Assembly: GCA_015350385.1 (NCBI GenBank)
Contig: WNKI01000002.1
Location: 2,597,700 to 2,661,699, forward strand
Origin: Aculops lycopersici
Lineage: Eukaryota > Arthropoda > Arachnida > Trombidiformes > Eriophyidae
DNA length: 64,000 nt
Direction of reading: 5' to 3'
Part shown: positions 41,928 to 50,792 of the stretch, piece after piece
Layout: the number at the start of each line of letters is the position of its first letter
Position numbering within the stretch: the stretch's first letter is position 1
The notes under the pieces: generated by a model
The model's database searches: none
The model's input: the letters and a program-made list of their open reading frames with translations, nothing else
What the model was told of the DNA's origin: nothing
Position numbers and translations under genes: made by a program

Positions 41928-43847
41928 TCACACCTTCAAGTCACAGGTTTGTTGGCCCTTTTTGCTCTTATTATTCTGCCGCTCCAATTGCAGTCGCTTC
42001 TGTAACTCTTTCTCCTGCCTCTCAAAAGCCATGATTTCGAATGCCTTTTTACCCGGCTTCGGAGAATAGTAGTCGCTCATCCTACACTTGGTTAGCTCAA
42101 TTGTAATCTGTGCAACTAGCGAGGCAACAGCAATGCCGAGTAGCAAATACCATAGTTCTCGGTACGAGTAAGCATTAGCGACTTGACCACAAAGCAAACT
42201 GCCGGTACCAATACCAATTCCATCCTGAAATCCACTGAATAGAGATTGCATCGTGGCTCTAAGCGAGTTTTTGATACCCTTTTCCTCCTCCTCAACTTGA
42301 GCCTCGTTTCCAGCTTTGATCGCACTAATTAGCCCCAACTTGCGTATCTCAGGTATGAACAGTTTGCTCTCGTTTGCGAACGAAAGGGCAATGTCCGCGA
42401 GTAGGCAACAGAAAACCCCGTAGGAGATACCGTGACCACACTCGCCGATGAAAATCCAATAGTAGGGGATGGATTGGTTAGAGTAGAATATAACATAGAA
42501 TAAAAACCTAAGGACAACAATTACAAAACCAAATGTAATTAAATAAGCGCGAGTAATGTGAGGCGTGAACAGGGGAATAACCATAAAGATGAAAGTCTCG
42601 ACTGCAGCTTGAATGAGCAACATGTAGCCGGCCATCTCTGAAAAGTTACACTGTCGTTCAATACAAACATCAGGTAAACTTAGGTAGACGAAATTTGTTG
42701 AAGCCATGAAAAAGCCAAATAGTGTATAGAAACACAGGTACTTGATGAGTCGTTTGTCATGTCGCAAAATTAGCTTCATTAGAACAATCTGCACGTCGTT
42801 CTTTGCGGATGACTCTGTCTCCTCTAATTGGGATCCACCAGCTGGAATCGCAACCGGCAATGGGGCTGTTGCTTGCATCCCTGTGTTTGGCTTCTCTTCT
42901 AATCTATCCTGAGTAAGAATAATAGATTGTAACTTAACTAGCGAAGAACCATTGGCTTCCTGTTGTCTTGTCGATATCTTATCACCTACTAACTCGCCTT
43001 CGTTTAGAGATTCCGAACTCTCCAATTCCCTCAATCTTGTTGTAAGATCCTCGTGGGCCCAAAAGTTTTTGAGCACACTGGCAGTTTTTGCCGGACACCT
43101 CAATGTACTGCCCAAACTTCCTGGCGTTGAGTCGGCCATACTCCAGGTTCTTGCCCGACCCGTGACCGAATCCATGTGTTTGCTTTCAATCGGTTTCTTC
43201 ATGTGTTTCTCTCCACTTTGAACTATCTCATCTGTAGGATTGAACATTTCAAAGTCTTGCTTTGGCCAGAATATGAGAAACAAGATCTCGAATATAACAC
43301 TGACGTGTAAGATCATGAAACCCGGTACCATTTTGGGAAGCGATGGATACTCGTTGATTTGCCCGATAATATATCCATAGACTCCCCAAGAGATTGTACC
43401 CATTAATCTCATTCTCGCGTATGGAGTGCCTGTTTTCATTGAAATATTAACACTTAGCGTATCACCTAGCGACCAGGCAACACCTAGTCCCGCGTTTCCC
43501 ACATGACAAGCTAATATCAACATATACCAAGAGCTACGCGGATGTTGAAGGTAGAATCCAGGGTAGAATGGGATCACTATAAAAGGCGTGTAGCCCACAA
43601 TCAACACTATCAAAGATAATATCAACGCCAACTGGTGCTTCTGGTACCTGTCGGCCATGGAGCAGAAGAGCGGCTTGATGATGATGGAAGCAAAGGGGAA
43701 GCTCATGAGGAGAATTCCGATTTCGGCGGAGCTTGCATCCGAGTAATTTTTGATGAAGACTCCCAAGAGGACACTGGTTCCACTAAGGCCACTCGTAAGT
43801 AGCGCATAGTGGAGATAGAAGATGAACGCTGGAGAAATCTTGAACAT
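41928..43847 (-). CDS. MFSD6-like major facilitator transporter, copy 3
   Basis: A 639-residue intronless transporter, MFKISPAFIFYLHYALLTSG at the start, SMADRYQKHQ in the helix 2-3 loop, a longer central loop than copy 2 and LRATMQSLFSGFQDGIGIGT in the second half. The frame extends upstream to 43940 (31 extra residues including an ATG-less segment), but the ATG at 43847 aligns exactly with the start of copy 2 and is preferred. The N-terminal 130 codons are nearly identical to copy 2, while the central loop and C-terminal half differ clearly, indicating recent sequence exchange. Substrate unknown. Confidence 0.85.
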   Translation of the reverse strand: MFKISPAFIFYLHYALLTSGLSGTSVLLGVFIKNYSDASSAEIGILLMSFPFASIIIKPLFCSMADRYQKHQLALILSLIVLIVGYTPFIVIPFYPGFYLQHPRSSWYMLILACHVGNAGLGVAWSLGDTLSVNISMKTGTPYARMRLMGTISWGVYGYIIGQINEYPSLPKMVPGFMILHVSVIFEILFLIFWPKQDFEMFNPTDEIVQSGEKHMKKPIESKHMDSVTGRARTWSMADSTPGSLGSTLRCPAKTASVLKNFWAHEDLTTRLRELESSESLNEGELVGDKISTRQQEANGSSLVKLQSIILTQDRLEEKPNTGMQATAPLPVAIPAGGSQLEETESSAKNDVQIVLMKLILRHDKRLIKYLCFYTLFGFFMASTNFVYLSLPDVCIERQCNFSEMAGYMLLIQAAVETFIFMVIPLFTPHITRAYLITFGFVIVVLRFLFYVIFYSNQSIPYYWIFIGECGHGISYGVFCCLLADIALSFANESKLFIPEIRKLGLISAIKAGNEAQVEEEEKGIKNSLRATMQSLFSGFQDGIGIGTGSLLCGQVANAYSYRELWYLLLGIAVASLVAQITIELTKCRMSDYYSPKPGKKAFEIMAFERQEKELQKRLQLERQNNKSKKGQQTCDLKV

Positions 43848-44705
43848 CTTGCCTCTTGTTTGGGCTTGGGTTTGATTCAGCTTGCTTCTCACTGTTGGAT
43901 TCTTGTCTCTTGATAATTTGTAATTCTTATCTATAATCAAAAATCGTTAATCTGCTGGAGACAAGTACCAGTGTTCATAAATATATCTATATATACATAT
44001 ATTAATAAAATATCTCCTAAGGTGATCTATTTTGATGCTGCCTCTCAATTGTGATGTTGCGTTCCGCGCGCGCACATCTAGGTTGGCCTTGAAGAGTTGG
44101 GAATCTTGTGTGCTTGCTATTGAAGGGGCGCTATGCGCTTCATTCGACTTCCGCACTGAACTTAAGGACATAAAACCGACACACAGGTATGTTGAGTTGC
44201 GCTTTTTACCATTCAACTATTTGTTTTTATAGTCTAACATTCGGTCAGAATGTTCGTATAATTTTCAAAATGAAGCTAACACGCTCGAGATTGATGGCAG
44301 TGGCCGTGATTAATGCATGATGACATCAACTGATTTCTCCTCACACGAGTCCAGTCGCTGAACTTAAATCTCTAAATACTCGCTATCCAACTTTACCCCA
44401 TCAGAGGATGTCTCAGTAATCCAGCTAGTCAATTGTAAGACTTTGTTCGTTATTGTGATCACAGGGCTAGCGACTGATTGTTGTAACAGGAGTAAGGAGT
44501 CTGTTGATTGAAGTGCCGGGCAGAACAAATCGATTGAGGTGTGACGCCCTGAAAGTCGACAGGTAAGCGTACTTGCAGCATTGACACTAGTAAACCGAGC
44601 GGCCAACAAGCAAGCTAGCAAGTAAGCAAATAACTTATGTTAAAGAGGCACTCAAATCGTGACTTAGGCCGACATCGACAAAACTAACCCGGCCACAATC
44701 GGGCT
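43848..44705. promoter_or_regulatory. Upstream region of MFSD6-like copy 3
   Basis: No supportable gene in 0.86 kb. The first 40 bp beyond the ATG still resemble the copy 2 upstream sequence; a TATATA-rich stretch lies at 43980-44010 and may include a promoter element. Confidence 0.4.
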
Positions 44706-45319
44706 GTCGATGAACTAAAAGCAACGAATCATGCTCTGGATAAGCGGCTCATGTAAAGTGCGCACCTCTAAATTATAAGTAGTAACGAGGTTTAATAATA
44801 AGCTTTCATGTGTCTAACTAGAGCCTAGACCGTGGCATACACATGAGACGAGAGGTGACAATAAAACGGATGTTGCAATTCATTTATAAGCTAGTAGTTC
44901 ATAATATAAAGCAAGTTCTAACATTCGATTCGCCACCTAGGCGCACCTGCTGCTACTGTTGTTGTTGTTTTCGATTTTGTCGCGACAATCAATCTCAGAT
45001 ATTTTGTACAGCTCATCTCACTAACTGCGTTACTCTCGATCTAAACTACATGGAAAAAATACACAGGACTCCCATTTCAGACTGCAGATTTTTAGAGCAG
45101 GAGATCTACCTGCGACTGATAAGAGTGACGCAATTATTTAGACAAGCTGTAGGTCTTGAATCTGTTTTGCGCTAAAGATAACGCCGGGAGATAAGCTTTT
45201 CACATAAAACTGGCGCACTTATTTTGGTGAACCTGAAGCGAATTCCTCAACTTGGTTTCCACATAATTGACAGCGATGAGGATGATGATGATGATGATTT
45301 GACCGACTTATTGGTGTAG
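44706..45319 (+). pseudogene. Decayed gene copy B: Cys-rich protein with acidic C-terminal tail
   Basis: Starts with the block VDELKATNHALDKRLM, matching copy A's QEAAHDALNRLLM, then changes frame. From the ATG at 44843 a single frame runs through a Cys-rich block (RRTCCYCCCCFRFCRDNQSQ, then IFCTAHLTNCVTLDL, which matches copy A's ICTCLTHCV) to ...GLESVLR, two TAA stops, then stays coding-like in the same frame: SFSHKTGALILVNLKRIPQL and HIIDSDEDDDDDDLTDLLV, ending in TAG at 45317-45319. The 110-codon open part (44843-45175) could still be translated, but the parent protein was longer. Family not recognised; TRIM-like or other zinc-binding proteins are possible. Confidence 0.5.
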
Positions 45320-45482
45320 TCTATAGCTACACTTCTGGTCTAAATCCCCGACGCAGTTACGATGAGTCATGTCGTTTATGTCAGGTGACATTGATTTATT
45401 TCATTGGAGAATAGTGTAATTATGTAATCGTATTTGATTTCTACTATGCCTCTCTGTTGCGCTCCCTTTGGCAGGTAAACCC

Positions 45483-46334
45483 TCAAAGGTAAACCATTTT
45501 TCTCGACTTTTGCATCTCGTGCCTCTTCAGTACCCATTCGTATTCTCCGTACTTTGGATCGAACAAGCCAGTTTGTAAAGACATCAATCGCATTGTAAAC
45601 TGTGGACCACACTCGTGAAGAGAAACATTACCTCCATTTTGATCAACATCGTACTTGTGATACCTGAAAAATATAAAGTCTCGCTGATTGTGGAAGGTGC
45701 AAACTGTTTGACATTGAAACTTGGGAATTTTGGGAAATAAACATGCCATCATCCGACCAATTGTTTGACCGAGTCGAGTATCGAAATTGTTTAACAAAAT
45801 CTCAGGACGATTGTAGGAAGGCGGCCTGCGGGCATTGTGTATCTGATCGGATAATTTCACCGAGGATAGACGAAACTTTGCCGTTGGGCCATCGGGCAAG
45901 TGGACCACCAACATTCCATTTGGCTCTCTACGATTCTCGTTGATAACAATCAGATCGGTGAAATCCCTCTCAATGCAACCTCGAATAATCTTCTTAATCG
46001 AAGACCTATTTCTAAATCGAAATTGTGACTTGGGTATGATGGTTCTCAGCTCTCTGCAAAATTGTATCGTTCTAGCATGTGGATTGTCTGATGATGTTAT
46101 AAGAACTCTAGGATTCCTCTCCTGATCCAAGTCCCAGTGGCTCTCAAGTTCGTCATTTTTTATATCCAACTTCACCTCCTCGTCTTTGGGGTCGACTACA
46201 GTCTCGTCAGTGATCTTGATGTCCTCGAAAGTACGAGGCTTTTGCTTGGGTTTATCCTCTCCATCTGAATCTATTGTATCCTCGTCCTTCCTCTTCCTCT
46301 CCTTCTTTGGCTTTCCTCGTCTATCCCTCTTCAT
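45483..46334 (-). CDS. RPF1: Ribosome production factor 1 (RPF1), Brix-domain protein
   Basis: A 283-residue intronless nucleolar protein for large-subunit (pre-60S) assembly. A basic N terminus (KRDRRGKPKKERKRK) is followed by the Brix domain: NPRVLITSSDNPHARTIQFC, RDFTDLIVINENRREPNGML, HLPDGPTAKFRLSSVKLSD, EILLNNFDTRLGQTIGRMMA and the closing FDPKYGEYEWVLKRHEMQKS. This wording fits RPF1 rather than IMP4 or other Brix paralogues. It is shorter than vertebrate RPF1 (about 350 residues), mainly at the N terminus. It is transcribed divergently from MRPL28 across a 284-bp gap that must contain both promoters. Confidence 0.95.
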   Translation of the reverse strand: MKRDRRGKPKKERKRKDEDTIDSDGEDKPKQKPRTFEDIKITDETVVDPKDEEVKLDIKNDELESHWDLDQERNPRVLITSSDNPHARTIQFCRELRTIIPKSQFRFRNRSSIKKIIRGCIERDFTDLIVINENRREPNGMLVVHLPDGPTAKFRLSSVKLSDQIHNARRPPSYNRPEILLNNFDTRLGQTIGRMMACLFPKIPKFQCQTVCTFHNQRDFIFFRYHKYDVDQNGGNVSLHECGPQFTMRLMSLQTGLFDPKYGEYEWVLKRHEMQKSRKMVYL

Positions 46335-46618
46335 AGTGTTATAATAAATGATATAACTAATATAATATTATTTAGAGTTTTCTGGTTGGGGAGGGTGCAA
46401 GAATTCTGCGCTTCAACACGCTTTGAGTCAAAGCCTTTGACTGTGCAAGAGGTTCTCGCTAAAAACCATGTGGTTGCGTTTGTTTACAATGAATCGCGTG
46501 CGTTGGGTCTGTTGAGTGATAGACCCCACTCTCACTAATTCCGATAGTTTATTTTTCGATGAATAACTAGCAACACTGTGACCAACTTCTTAATTATATT
46601 ACATTAGATCATCTCACA
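46335..46618. promoter_or_regulatory. Bidirectional promoter region RPF1/MRPL28
   Basis: The 284 bp separating the start codons of two divergent housekeeping genes for cytosolic and mitochondrial ribosomes. It is A/T-rich next to RPF1 and lacks any obvious TATA box in a sensible position. Assignment as a shared promoter follows from the layout only. Confidence 0.5.
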
Positions 46619-47344
46619 ATGGTCAGGGCACTTCATAAGCTATTCAAACTAACACACAACAAAAAGATAGCAGCCTTGCCCCGACCTTACATTGACTATC
46701 TAGAGGAATCGAGAGCACCGAAAGAACGAGTTCATGATTCACCCCCAGACACAAAATACTTGGATTATGCTCAAGATCACGAAACTGGATACGTGTATCG
46801 AGTGCCAGATCACCCGATACACGTGACTTATCCTCCCAAATCAGAGGAGGGTTTATGGGGTGGTCTGGGTATGGTTGAAGGTTTCGAGAAGCCGAAGCGT
46901 ATGAAGCCTAGAATCCTTCGGCTTTGGGATCCAGCAATAGAGCGTCATACATTCTATTCAGACATATTAGACGTACACATTAATGTCGATGTAACGGAAA
47001 GAACCTTGGAGTTGATTGACAAACATAAGGGTTTCGATAGTTATATCTTGAAAACATCTGTTCAAGATTTGCAGTCGGAACTGGGCAGGCGGCTCAAGCA
47101 TAAGTTACTTCTTGCGCTGGCTAGAGGGGATGTCAGTGATTACGTTAAAGAAAAGTACAAAGAATCCATAAAGCCTCTAGATGAAATTCAATGGTATGGT
47201 CTAAAAGAACATGAAGCCTTGATAAAGTTCAAGTTGATGCGAGTCGAGGAAACTATTGACCCGCCTTTGAAGTTAACTTATGCAAAAGAACTAATCGCAA
47301 AACTCAAACAAGATAGTCAACAAGAGATGCAACAAACAGCTTAA
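46619..47344 (+). CDS. MRPL28: Mitochondrial large ribosomal subunit protein bL28m (MRPL28)
   Basis: A 241-residue intronless protein. Family blocks in order: HDSPPDTKYLDYAQDHETGY region, EEGLWGGLGMVEGFEK, KPRILRLWDPAIERHTFYSD, DVTERTLELIDKHKGFDSYI with LKTSVQDLQSELGRRLK, then EIQWYGLKEHEALIKFK and LTYAKELIAKLKQDSQ at the C terminus. Length and order match animal MRPL28. The last 63 codons and the 3' UTR (from 47157) are duplicated at 49902-50089, where only a fragment exists. It originally faced SRP14 tail to tail; the TMIE locus now lies between them. Confidence 0.93.
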   Translation: MVRALHKLFKLTHNKKIAALPRPYIDYLEESRAPKERVHDSPPDTKYLDYAQDHETGYVYRVPDHPIHVTYPPKSEEGLWGGLGMVEGFEKPKRMKPRILRLWDPAIERHTFYSDILDVHINVDVTERTLELIDKHKGFDSYILKTSVQDLQSELGRRLKHKLLLALARGDVSDYVKEKYKESIKPLDEIQWYGLKEHEALIKFKLMRVEETIDPPLKLTYAKELIAKLKQDSQQEMQQTA

Positions 47345-47551
47345 TATTAAATAGTATTGCTCTTTCTTGATTCATTTGAGATTCTTAAATGGTATATAAT
47401 GAGATTACTCAGGATGGAATAGCGCGTTTAATTATCGATGAATAGGATACTTGGAATTTGCTCATGTCGCTACGATCAATACTGGTGCTGATCTTTCTAT
47501 CACCTGATTTGGCTCTTATCAGACACTTGTGCTCTTTTGAGATTGGTGTGG
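47157..47551 (+). repeat. 395-bp direct repeat, left copy
   Basis: Matches 49902-50296 base for base with one mismatch noticed (C versus T near the left end), at a constant offset of 2,745. It contains the last 63 MRPL28 codons, its 3' UTR and the antisense 3' end of SRP14. Similarity stops abruptly on both sides. Confidence 0.95.
47409..47551 (-). pseudogene. SRP14 3' fragment (duplicated)
   Basis: The C-terminal 47 codons and stop of SRP14 (from EHKCLIRAKSGDRKI onward), carried by the left copy of the direct repeat. The 5' part of the gene is absent. Its first 33 bases are read in another frame as the end of TMIE. Confidence 0.85.
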
Positions 47552-48646
47552 AGGCGGCAGCTCATTTGGAGGAGAAATCGAAGATTGTTTGTCTCGTCTT
47601 GTTCCCTTGGTCCTAGATAAGTTTGGTTTCTGTCGTTTTCTCTTGGCAGTTTTGACACCTGGCTGCGCCTGCGAGGGTAAACTATCTCTCACTTGTTGGT
47701 TATCATTGATTGCACTGTTGTTACCGTCAATATTCGAATGCCCATCAGTTTTATCAGCCACCTGTAGCTTTGGTCTAGATCTGCCTCTCTTTCGCGATTC
47801 TGGTGGCTTGGGTTCAACTGGTTTCAATAGGATTATTTTGGTCGCACTCAGTTGCGTCGCTTCCTGTTTCTGAGAGTTTCTAGTTTCTGCTAGTTTTGAG
47901 CCGTTGATATCGGGCGGTTTTGATGGTGATGGCAGAGTAAGCGATGGGGTTATGGATGGAACGTCCTTGCTTGCATTCAAATCCTTACTTGGCAGTAATT
48001 TTCCATCACTTGACATCACCTTTGTATCGTCGGCCGTAACTGACTCGAGATTCCCATTGGCTGACGTTACCTTTCTCTCGTCCTTAATGTCTGCATCTTC
48101 TTTTGCAGGATCACCTTTACCATCACCTTTACCCTTCAACTTGAGCCAACCCATTCGCTTTCTGGCACCCAAGTCACGAGACATCATTGCATCATCCTGC
48201 TCAAGTTTCTCTTCAATATCTTGGACTTTCTTTAAAGCTTCAACAAATGTTGTTGGCTCATTGGGCAACTCAAATAGATAATCACGAAACTTGTTTGCCA
48301 GATTGGATCGCATCAGGTCGGCCTCGATCTCTTGTTTTGTTCTCGGAATGCGGCATCTATGGAAGCAACAATAGACCACAACCATCGTAACCACAAATGC
48401 AATAATGATAAACATAATGTGCCAAACTTTGAAGCCACCTGTGACCATAACCTCAAGCCATTGGTCAGGTACGGGCTAGTTGAAGTGGGAATGAATTGTC
48501 AGTGTTTTTTTTTGCAAATCTAGAGCATCAAATTTGTCTCTATAAATCATGAATATACTTACAATTGCTGGACCTCCGCATGGACATAGTTTAGCGCAAT
48601 CGACACTGGACTTTGTGCCGTTTACAAGTGATGTTGTGGTTTGCAT
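47519..48646 (-). CDS. TMIE-like (transmembrane inner ear) protein with long basic tail, two exons
   Basis: Exon 1 is 48646-48563 (28 codons, MQTTTSLVNGTKSSVDCAKL onward), intron 48562-48476 with GTAAGT donor and CTAG acceptor, exon 2 48475-47519; together 346 residues. The family signature spans the single membrane helix and the juxtamembrane basic block: VWHIMFIIIAFVVTMVVVYC then CFHRCRIPRTKQEIEADLM, matching TMIE's LWHV...CRVPRTRKEIEA. TMIE is a subunit of the mechanotransduction channel with TMC proteins, at the plasma membrane. The 200-residue tail, rich in Lys, Ser and Pro, is longer than in vertebrates. The last ten residues (PHQSQKSTSV) and stop fall in the direct repeat and are antisense-frame SRP14 DNA. 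No N-terminal signal peptide was seen. Confidence 0.85.
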
Positions 48647-49901
48647 CTTCACTCTTTGATGAGTTAAATTTCTCAACTTGTAGCATCATTCACTGGAATA
48701 TTTTTTGATGGTAGCTTGTGCTAAATGATGAATAAAAAGTTGTCTCCAGATTTATACAATATTGTTGCTAACTTGGCTGCAAAATATCAAATTTTCATCA
48801 TGTGTCGTGGGCGGTAAACGCCTAAATCGCTAGCATCGCGCGCTATGTGCCCAACATGCAATACCGGCACGAGTTCATCTGGGCCACATCCTGATAGTCG
48901 ACCTCCATCTCTTTCCCTCTCGCTACATGCTGAAGCGATGGTGAGCATTGTGTGGTCTGTATATGACTCACCTGCACTGCTAAACCCGTCGAGGCTCCAT
49001 TTGTTTTGATTGCTCCCAACCGCTAGCTCTCTTGCCTGCTTGCTCGAAGCTAAGGGAGCTGATAGCAGTGATTTTGCATGACTTTCTACAGCACTGACCG
49101 CAAGTTTGAATGAGAATGAACTGTTCATTTCTAATATCATGTCTCACATTGAGTTGAACAGCTTGCGACCAACTATTTCGGCCGTCTCAAATTGCATCTA
49201 ATATGACTAGATTAGAAAAAACTTGCGAGGCCCCGCCGGATGAGAGCGCGAATGAACTTGATTACTCCCAGGTAAAGGGAGATTAACCTGTCGGTTTCCA
49301 ACCGCTAAGAGAACTGGGAGTGCCTAACAATTAGTGCCACTATAATTGCTATCTCGGTAGGATTGCGCAACTCTTGCCTCATTGCTAAAAATAATTAAAT
49401 TTTCTATGACATCATGAGATTTTGAAATGAATAGCGCATTTGTGGAGTAGGCCTTAACCGTTAGATTATTTATCTTAGGTCATAAGTACGTTCAATTTAG
49501 ATTTTTTGTTATCGCCGCCATCTTGACTTGTCGCTTACCAATGAACTCTGCTCTTGAGGGTCGACTCAAGAAATCGTCTTACTGATGAATGTTCCGGTTT
49601 GTTTGTTGCGATTAGTATCCCTAACATTATTCACAGTCTCGACACTTAACATGAAGTGGATACTTAATGGGATTGCACGCTCGATGTCGCCCAACAGACT
49701 TAACAGTTTTTTGTACCTCCAGCCACCTAATCCACAATCTAACTTCGCAACTTCACCTCCATAGTGCTTCGTTTGGATGCATGAACAAAATTTAGTATCC
49801 TTGTTGTTTACACTTTTTCAACTTTATTTGACTGTTGCAACGAGAATTGTATTGGCTATTTAACACTAGATAAAATTCAATCCACCGATCAGTAATGCCA
49901 A
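48647..49901. other. TMIE upstream region inside the inserted segment
   Basis: No supportable gene in 1.25 kb between TMIE exon 1 and the right direct repeat. It presumably contains the TMIE promoter. A weak inverted pair of CTCCCAG/CTGGGAG words occurs around 49265-49320. The 117-codon frame at 48787-49140 has no recognisable features. Confidence 0.45.
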
Positions 49902-50089
49902 ACAAAGAATTCATAAAGCCTCTAGATGAAATTCAATGGTATGGTCTAAAAGAACATGAAGCCTTGATAAAGTTCAAGTTGATGCGAGTCGAGGAAACTA
50001 TTGACCCGCCTTTGAAGTTAACTTATGCAAAAGAACTAATCGCAAAACTCAAACAAGATAGTCAACAAGAGATGCAACAAACAGCTTAA
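49902..50089 (+). pseudogene. MRPL28 3' fragment (duplicated)
   Basis: The final codons of MRPL28 (from around IKPLDEIQWYGLKEHEALIK to the stop) without any 5' part. A chance ATG at 49895 makes a 64-codon open frame, but it lacks most of the domain and there is no reason to think it is expressed. Confidence 0.9.
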
Positions 50090-50296
50090 TATTAAATAGT
50101 ATTGCTCTTTCTTGATTCATTTGAGATTCTTAAATGGTATATAATGAGATTACTCAGGATGGAATAGCGCGTTTAATTATCGATGAATAGGATACTTGGA
50201 ATTTGCTCATGTCGCTACGATCAATACTGGTGCTGATCTTTCTATCACCTGATTTGGCTCTTATCAGACACTTGTGCTCTTTTGAGATTGGTGTGG
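49902..50296 (+). repeat. 395-bp direct repeat, right copy
   Basis: Right partner of 47157-47551. Here the SRP14 portion is attached to a complete SRP14 gene while the MRPL28 portion is only a fragment; the left copy shows the reverse situation. Confidence 0.95.
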
Positions 50297-50480
50297 GGTC
50301 TCCACCTTTTGGGGCTCCCTTTTTTGTCCTCTTGGGCTTGTCATTTGGTTTACGAGGGTTTCTCGTCGTCCTGCCGTCATATTGCTTTATTGTTATCCAA
50401 ACCGATTTCCCAGTCTTCTTCGCGTCGTCGAATAGATTCGACAGCTCCGATAGGAACGTCTCGTAATTTGAGTAGAGCAT
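50154..50480 (-). CDS. SRP14: Signal recognition particle 14 kDa protein (SRP14)
   Basis: A 108-residue intronless protein of the SRP Alu domain, which with SRP9 binds SRP RNA and slows elongation. Hallmarks: MLYSNYETFLSELSNLFDDA, the block VWITIKQYDGRT, a basic loop (PRKPNDKPKRTKKG), then EHKCLIRAKSGDRKISTSID and KFQVSYSSIIKR. The frame is open upstream to 50552, but the ATG at 50480 gives the family's start. The 3' 143 bp are in the direct repeat. Confidence 0.95.
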   Translation of the reverse strand: MLYSNYETFLSELSNLFDDAKKTGKSVWITIKQYDGRTTRNPRKPNDKPKRTKKGAPKGGDPTPISKEHKCLIRAKSGDRKISTSIDRSDMSKFQVSYSSIIKRAIPS

Positions 50481-50792
50481 TTTGAAGATATAAACATATA
50501 TTTGTATATAATGGTTGTTATTTATACAAATGATGGAACATAAACAGAGCAATAGTTTGCCATGCGTGCGAGCGCCAACTACAAAACGAGCCCCACTTTA
50601 TTATTGCACAACACCTAAGCAATTCCTTGAACAACAAAACGACAATATCAACTCCATCCAGGCGGATGCGACCGTTTCCTGGAAACATATTTAAACTCTC
50701 CACCCTAGTGACCTATTTTTGTTTACAAATATAGATTGAGGCTTGATTTTTACCATTGCAAACTTTCCACTCTGGGTTATGAAAATGCTAAG

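Noticed and set aside
20941..45319. Idea that TAG/TAA are read as Gln, because broken genes often stop where Gln would fit
   Set aside because: All intact housekeeping genes here use TAA, TAG and TGA as normal terminators at the family's expected end, so simple C-to-T decay is the better explanation.
48787..49140. 117-codon minus-strand frame upstream of TMIE
   Set aside because: No recognisable domain and weak coding character; more likely non-coding upstream sequence.
49895..50089. 64-codon frame starting with its own ATG, as a possible small gene
   Set aside because: It is the 3' fragment of MRPL28 copied by the direct repeat; the ATG is a chance addition from the flank.
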